NCBI GenBank assembly: GCA_945952355.1
Contig: CAMFIW010000099.1
Coordinates: forward strand, 1-8,033
Source of the DNA: an uncultured Phenylobacterium sp.
GTDB taxonomy: Bacteria; Pseudomonadota; Alphaproteobacteria; Caulobacterales; Caulobacteraceae
Length of the DNA stretch: 8,033 nucleotides
Direction: 5' to 3'
In this document: piece by piece, positions 6,079-8,033 of the stretch
Position numbering within the stretch: the first letter of the stretch is position 1
Layout: every line of letters starts with the position of its first letter
The notes under the pieces: model-generated
Told to the model about the DNA's origin: nothing
The model's input: only the letters and a program-made list of their open reading frames with translations
Databases searched by the model: none
Made by a program: the position numbers and the translations under genes

Positions 6079-6560
6079 GCCTGGACCATTTCCAGCGCGG
6101 GCTCGCCGACCTCACCGCCTCGCCCGAGCTGGTGCGCCTGGTGCGCACCGAGCCCCGTGCGCTCGATTACCTGTACGACCTGACACCCAAGGAAGCCCGC
6201 AGACTGGCCGCCATCGCCGCCAGTCCGGGAATGGAGGCCAACTGCATGCTGTACCGCGCGAACCGCCTGGCGCCCGTCGCCCTGAACCTGCCCGACCTGT
6301 GCGACGCCCTGGGCGAGCAGCTCAACCCGCTGATCAGCGCCTACTGGGCGGCCGAGCCGACCACGGACGTGCATTTCCTGGTCGAGGCCGACCGGTTCTG
6401 CCGCTTCCTGCTGGCCCGGCCCGACGCGCTTCCGGTCGCCGCCTGGCCCGCCCTGCAGCGCGAGCATGGCCAGGTGCTGTCCAAGCTCGCCGCCAGCCGC
6501 CACTGGGCCGGCCGCGCAATCTTCAAGGATCGTGGCGGCGGCTCGCCGGCCTATGCCTGA
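6075..6560 (+). CDS. MNIO partner protein, short HvfC/BufC/MbnC-like
   Basis: A 161-residue, mostly helical protein. MNIO enzymes usually act with a partner that captures the substrate leader (MbnC, TglI, HvfC/BufC). Here LDHFQRGLADL (3-13), DYLYDLTPKEARRLAAI, MLYRANRLAPVALNLPDLCDALGEQLNPLISAYW (about 58-91) and FLVEADRFCRFLL resemble the N-terminal domain of DUF2063/HvfC proteins, whose pattern is Y-R-x-N, then a Leu-rich helix, LG and a late FL. It lacks the additional C-terminal domain of full-length HvfC/BufC, ending in a basic Ser/Gly tail. I recognise it by pattern, not by a decisive motif, so the family call is tentative while the role follows from context. Its ATG is inside the ATGA shared with the MNIO stop, with CGGGAGG (6061-6067) seven bases upstream, so it should be made in step with the enzyme. 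It is the last gene of the operon; palindromic repeats follow 50 bases later. Confidence 0.7.
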   Translation: MSLDHFQRGLADLTASPELVRLVRTEPRALDYLYDLTPKEARRLAAIAASPGMEANCMLYRANRLAPVALNLPDLCDALGEQLNPLISAYWAAEPTTDVHFLVEADRFCRFLLARPDALPVAAWPALQREHGQVLSKLAASRHWAGRAIFKDRGGGSPAYA

Positions 6561-6610
6561 GCGGCCTTGAGTTTCGGCCCCGGCTGATCAAAGTGGCGCG
6601 GATTTCCACC

Positions 6611-6661
6611 TAGAGCATGTCAGCCGAAAGTGTGAGCGGTTTCGGCGTCTGACATGCTCTA
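6611..6661. repeat. Long palindrome 1 (TAGAGC-ended intergenic element)
   Basis: A perfect 13-bp inverted repeat, TAGAGCATGTCAG (6611-6623) with CTGACATGCTCTA (6649-6661), encloses a second stem CCGAAA (6624-6629) / TTTCGG (6640-6645), with a three-base bulge and a ten-base loop. It lies 50 bases after the MNIO operon and could act as a 3' hairpin for that message, although only four T residues follow. Its form suggests a dispersed alphaproteobacterial intergenic palindrome; copy number cannot be judged from one window. Confidence 0.75.
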
Positions 6662-6673
6662 CACTTTTGAACT

Positions 6674-6723
6674 AGAGCCCTTTTAAACGGGCCAGATGAT
6701 TCCATCTGGCCCTAAAGGGCTCT
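6674..6723. repeat. Long palindrome 2 with GANTC in the loop
   Basis: Outer arms AGAGCCCTTT (6674-6683) and AAAGGGCTCT (6714-6723) are perfect. Inner arms GGGCCAGATG (6689-6698) and CATCTGGCCC (6703-6712) are also perfect and leave a four-base ATTC loop. The loop plus the last stem base make GATTC, a CcrM-type GANTC methylation site. Like palindrome 1 it begins with (T)AGAGC. Long intergenic repeats linked to methylation sites are known from Caulobacter and relatives; membership in that class is inferred. It ends one base before the ribosome-binding site of the next gene. Confidence 0.75.
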
Positions 6724-6735
6724 CGGAGCCGCGTC

Positions 6736-7311
6736 ATGGCCGACACCCCGATCCGCATCCTCGGCGTCGCCGGCAGCCTGCGCGCCGGCTCGCTGAACCG
6801 GGCGCTGCTGCGCGCGGCGGTCGAGCTCGCTCCGCCGGGCCTCGTCATCGAGACCTTCGACCTCAAGCCGGTGCCGCTCTATGACGGCGACGTCGAGGCG
6901 GCCGGCGATCCGCCCGGCGTGGCCGCCTTCAAGGCCGCCATCGCGGCCGCCGACGGCGTGCTGTTCGCGACGCCGGAATATAATCACGGCGTCCCCGGAG
7001 TGATGAAGAACGCGGTCGACTGGGCCTCGCGCCCGCCGCGCACCGCGCCGCTGGGCGGCAAGCCGGTGGCCCTGATGGGCGCCTCGCCCGGCATCACCGG
7101 CACGGCGCGCGGCCAGAGCCAGCTGCGCCAGGCCTTCGAGTTCACCAACTCCTACTGCATGCCCCAGCCCGAGGTCTTGGTTTTCCAGGCGCACACCAAG
7201 TTCGACGCCGAGGGCCGTCTGACCGACGAGGGTACGCGGAATTTCCTGGGGACCTTCCTGACCGCCTTCGAGGCCTGGGTCCGGCGCTTCAAGGTCCAGG
7301 CCGGGGCCTAG
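6736..7311 (+). CDS. NAD(P)H-dependent FMN reductase, flavodoxin-like
   Basis: A 191-residue flavoprotein of the NADPH-dependent FMN reductase family (YieF/ChrR/SsuE-like), normal length. GSLRAGSLN at 13-21 is the FMN phosphate-binding loop after strand 1 (IRILGVA). TPEYNHGVPGVMKNAVDW at 79-96 is the strongly conserved flavin isoalloxazine loop and following helix. LGGKPVALMGASPG (106-119) is the strand 4 region. These enzymes reduce FMN, quinones or metal oxyanions such as chromate at the expense of NAD(P)H, often as antioxidant defence; the actual substrate is not visible. CGGAG at 6724-6728, seven bases before the ATG, supports the start. Palindrome 2 ends directly before this site, so a folded leader could affect translation. 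The stop shares CTAG (7308-7311) with the converging gene. Confidence 0.92.
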   Translation: MADTPIRILGVAGSLRAGSLNRALLRAAVELAPPGLVIETFDLKPVPLYDGDVEAAGDPPGVAAFKAAIAAADGVLFATPEYNHGVPGVMKNAVDWASRPPRTAPLGGKPVALMGASPGITGTARGQSQLRQAFEFTNSYCMPQPEVLVFQAHTKFDAEGRLTDEGTRNFLGTFLTAFEAWVRRFKVQAGA

Positions 7312-7712
7312 AACAGGTCGAGATCGCCCGCGTCGTCGGCCGCTTCCACGGCCGTCGCCGTCTCGCCGCCCAGGGCCTGCGCCATCCGCGCGGCCAGGGC
7401 GCCCAGGGTCAGGCCGGCGATAGCGTCGTCGACCGGTGCGCGCACCTCGTCGCCGACCACGCCGCCCATCCGCCGGGCGAAGGCCGACAAGCCATGGAGC
7501 TGCTGCGACAACAGGTCGACCAGATGCATCCCTTCGGTCATCTGGGCGCGCTGGGCGGGCGGCAGGGCCGCCATGATCTCGCCGACCAGGGCGTCGAGCT
7601 TCAGGCAGGTCTCTCCCGCCAGATCCATCTCGCCCGCCAGGGCGCCGAGGATCGATCCGACCCCCGCCTCCAGCCGATCGCCCCCCGCGACGGCCGCCAC
7701 AGACGCCCCCAT
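7308..7712 (-). CDS. Hypothetical helical protein with acidic DLDLF tail
   Basis: A 134-residue, Ala/Leu/Met-rich protein that I cannot assign. It is probably helical throughout: about 12-50, 53-83 (PAQRAQMTEGMHLVDLLSQQ and onward) and 93-115. An acidic tail AVEAADDAGDLDLF (121-134) ends the protein. The last five residues resemble a sliding-clamp-binding pentapeptide (QLxLF type). Alternatively, the Asp66-x3-Gln70 spacing in VDLLSQQ plus an acidic-hydrophobic C-terminus faintly recalls CheZ phosphatases. Neither is strong enough for a functional call. The start is well supported: GGAGGA (complement of 7718-7723), five bases before the ATG. An ATG at 7717 is out of frame and abuts that site. 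It ends tail-to-tail with the FMN reductase in a shared CTAG. Confidence 0.7.
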   Translation of the reverse strand: MGASVAAVAGGDRLEAGVGSILGALAGEMDLAGETCLKLDALVGEIMAALPPAQRAQMTEGMHLVDLLSQQLHGLSAFARRMGGVVGDEVRAPVDDAIAGLTLGALAARMAQALGGETATAVEAADDAGDLDLF

Positions 7713-7761
7713 GTCATTCCTCCGAAGCCAGGCCGCGATCCTGAAACGAACGTAGCTAACG

Positions 7762-7775
7762 CCGGGTGAACCCGG
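7762..7775. promoter_or_regulatory. Small dyad in the divergent intergenic region
   Basis: CCGGGT-GA-ACCCGG is a perfect 6+6 inverted repeat 50 bases upstream of the minus-strand hypothetical gene. A second compact dyad GTGGCG/CGCCAC follows at 7780-7794. Two adjacent dyads in a 167-base divergent region suggest regulator sites, but in GC-rich DNA short G/C palindromes arise easily by chance. Confidence 0.2.
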
Positions 7776-7879
7776 TTACGTGGCGCCGCGCCACCGGGGC
7801 GTGTGTATCGCTGGGCGATTGAACCCGCGCCCGGCGCGATCCATGCTCGCCAGCCTGAAGGGGAGGGAGGCATGGGCCC

Positions 7880-8033
7880 ATGGGCTGGACGCGACGCGGG
7901 ACCATCGCGGCCATGAGCGCGGCCGCCGCCACATCCTCCGCCCGGGCCGCCACGCCAGCTGCCGCCCGCCCCCGCGCCCCCCACGGCGCTCGGGGCCTCC
8001 GGGCCCTGGCCGCCCGGGCCCTTCACGAAGCCC
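7880..8033 (+). CDS. Possible 5' end of a secreted protein, cut by right edge
   Basis: From ATG 7880 an open frame runs to the edge for 51 codons. GGAGGGAGG (7862-7870) lies nine bases upstream and fits as the ribosome-binding site; the nearer ATG at 7872 is one base from it and stops after 14 codons. The product begins MGWTRRGTIAAMSAAAATSS, like a signal peptide with a twin-arginine-type n-region, a short hydrophobic stretch and a possible cleavage after an Ala-x-Ala site near residue 23. After about residue 28 the frame becomes Arg/Ala-rich and its codon third positions deteriorate, while another frame looks more coding, so a frameshift is possible. No function can be given. Confidence 0.35.
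   Translation, partial: MGWTRRGTIAAMSAAAATSSARAATPAAARPRAPHGARGLRALAARALHEA

Noticed and set aside
4910..6560. Labelling the operon as a bufferin (bufA/B/C) locus
   Set aside because: The first protein has no signal peptide and only two cysteines, and the partner is short; only the enzyme superfamily and layout match.
7756..7953. Minus-strand open frames covering the right intergenic region
   Set aside because: They have no ribosome-binding site, low-complexity composition and no recognisable domain, and they overlap the better-supported plus-strand start at 7880.

Overview
The window is high-GC DNA with dense third-position G/C. It looks like an alphaproteobacterial chromosome, most probably Caulobacterales (Caulobacter/Phenylobacterium-like). 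That placement is inference. It rests on the codon pattern, on a candidate promoter resembling the Caulobacter housekeeping consensus, and on an intergenic palindrome carrying a GANTC (CcrM-type) site in its loop.

Left part (1-3164): an acyl-CoA or lipid-type catabolic neighbourhood. A PaaI-like hotdog thioesterase (cut by the left edge) and an IclR-family regulator lie on the minus strand. They diverge from an acyl-CoA dehydrogenase and an alpha/beta hydrolase on the plus strand. A perfect 7+7 dyad, ATTTCCA-N6-TGGAAAT, overlaps the proposed IclR start codon and is a candidate autoregulatory operator.

Middle (3161-4570): a minus-strand PRC-barrel protein converges on the hydrolase, sharing a CTAG stop. 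It diverges from a class I SAM-dependent methyltransferase.

Core of interest (4571-6560): a 339-base gene-free stretch contains a markedly AT-rich section with a plausible promoter overlapped by a 19-bp dyad. It is followed by a compact three-gene operon: a 79-residue protein with a Cys-Ala-Cys motif, a DUF692/MNIO enzyme (the MbnB/TglH/BufB superfamily) and a 161-residue helical partner that overlaps the enzyme gene by ATGA. This architecture (small substrate, multinuclear iron oxidase, partner) is that of MNIO-directed peptide modification. The small protein has no signal peptide and its cysteines are central rather than C-terminal, so it does not look like a bufferin or a methanobactin precursor. 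It may be an uncharacterised subtype.

Right part (6561-8033): two adjacent long imperfect palindromes, both opening with TAGAGC, lie ahead of a flavodoxin-like NAD(P)H:FMN reductase. That gene again shares a CTAG stop with a convergent minus-strand hypothetical gene. The far right holds the possible start of a secreted protein, where the apparent reading frame seems to switch in a C-rich run.
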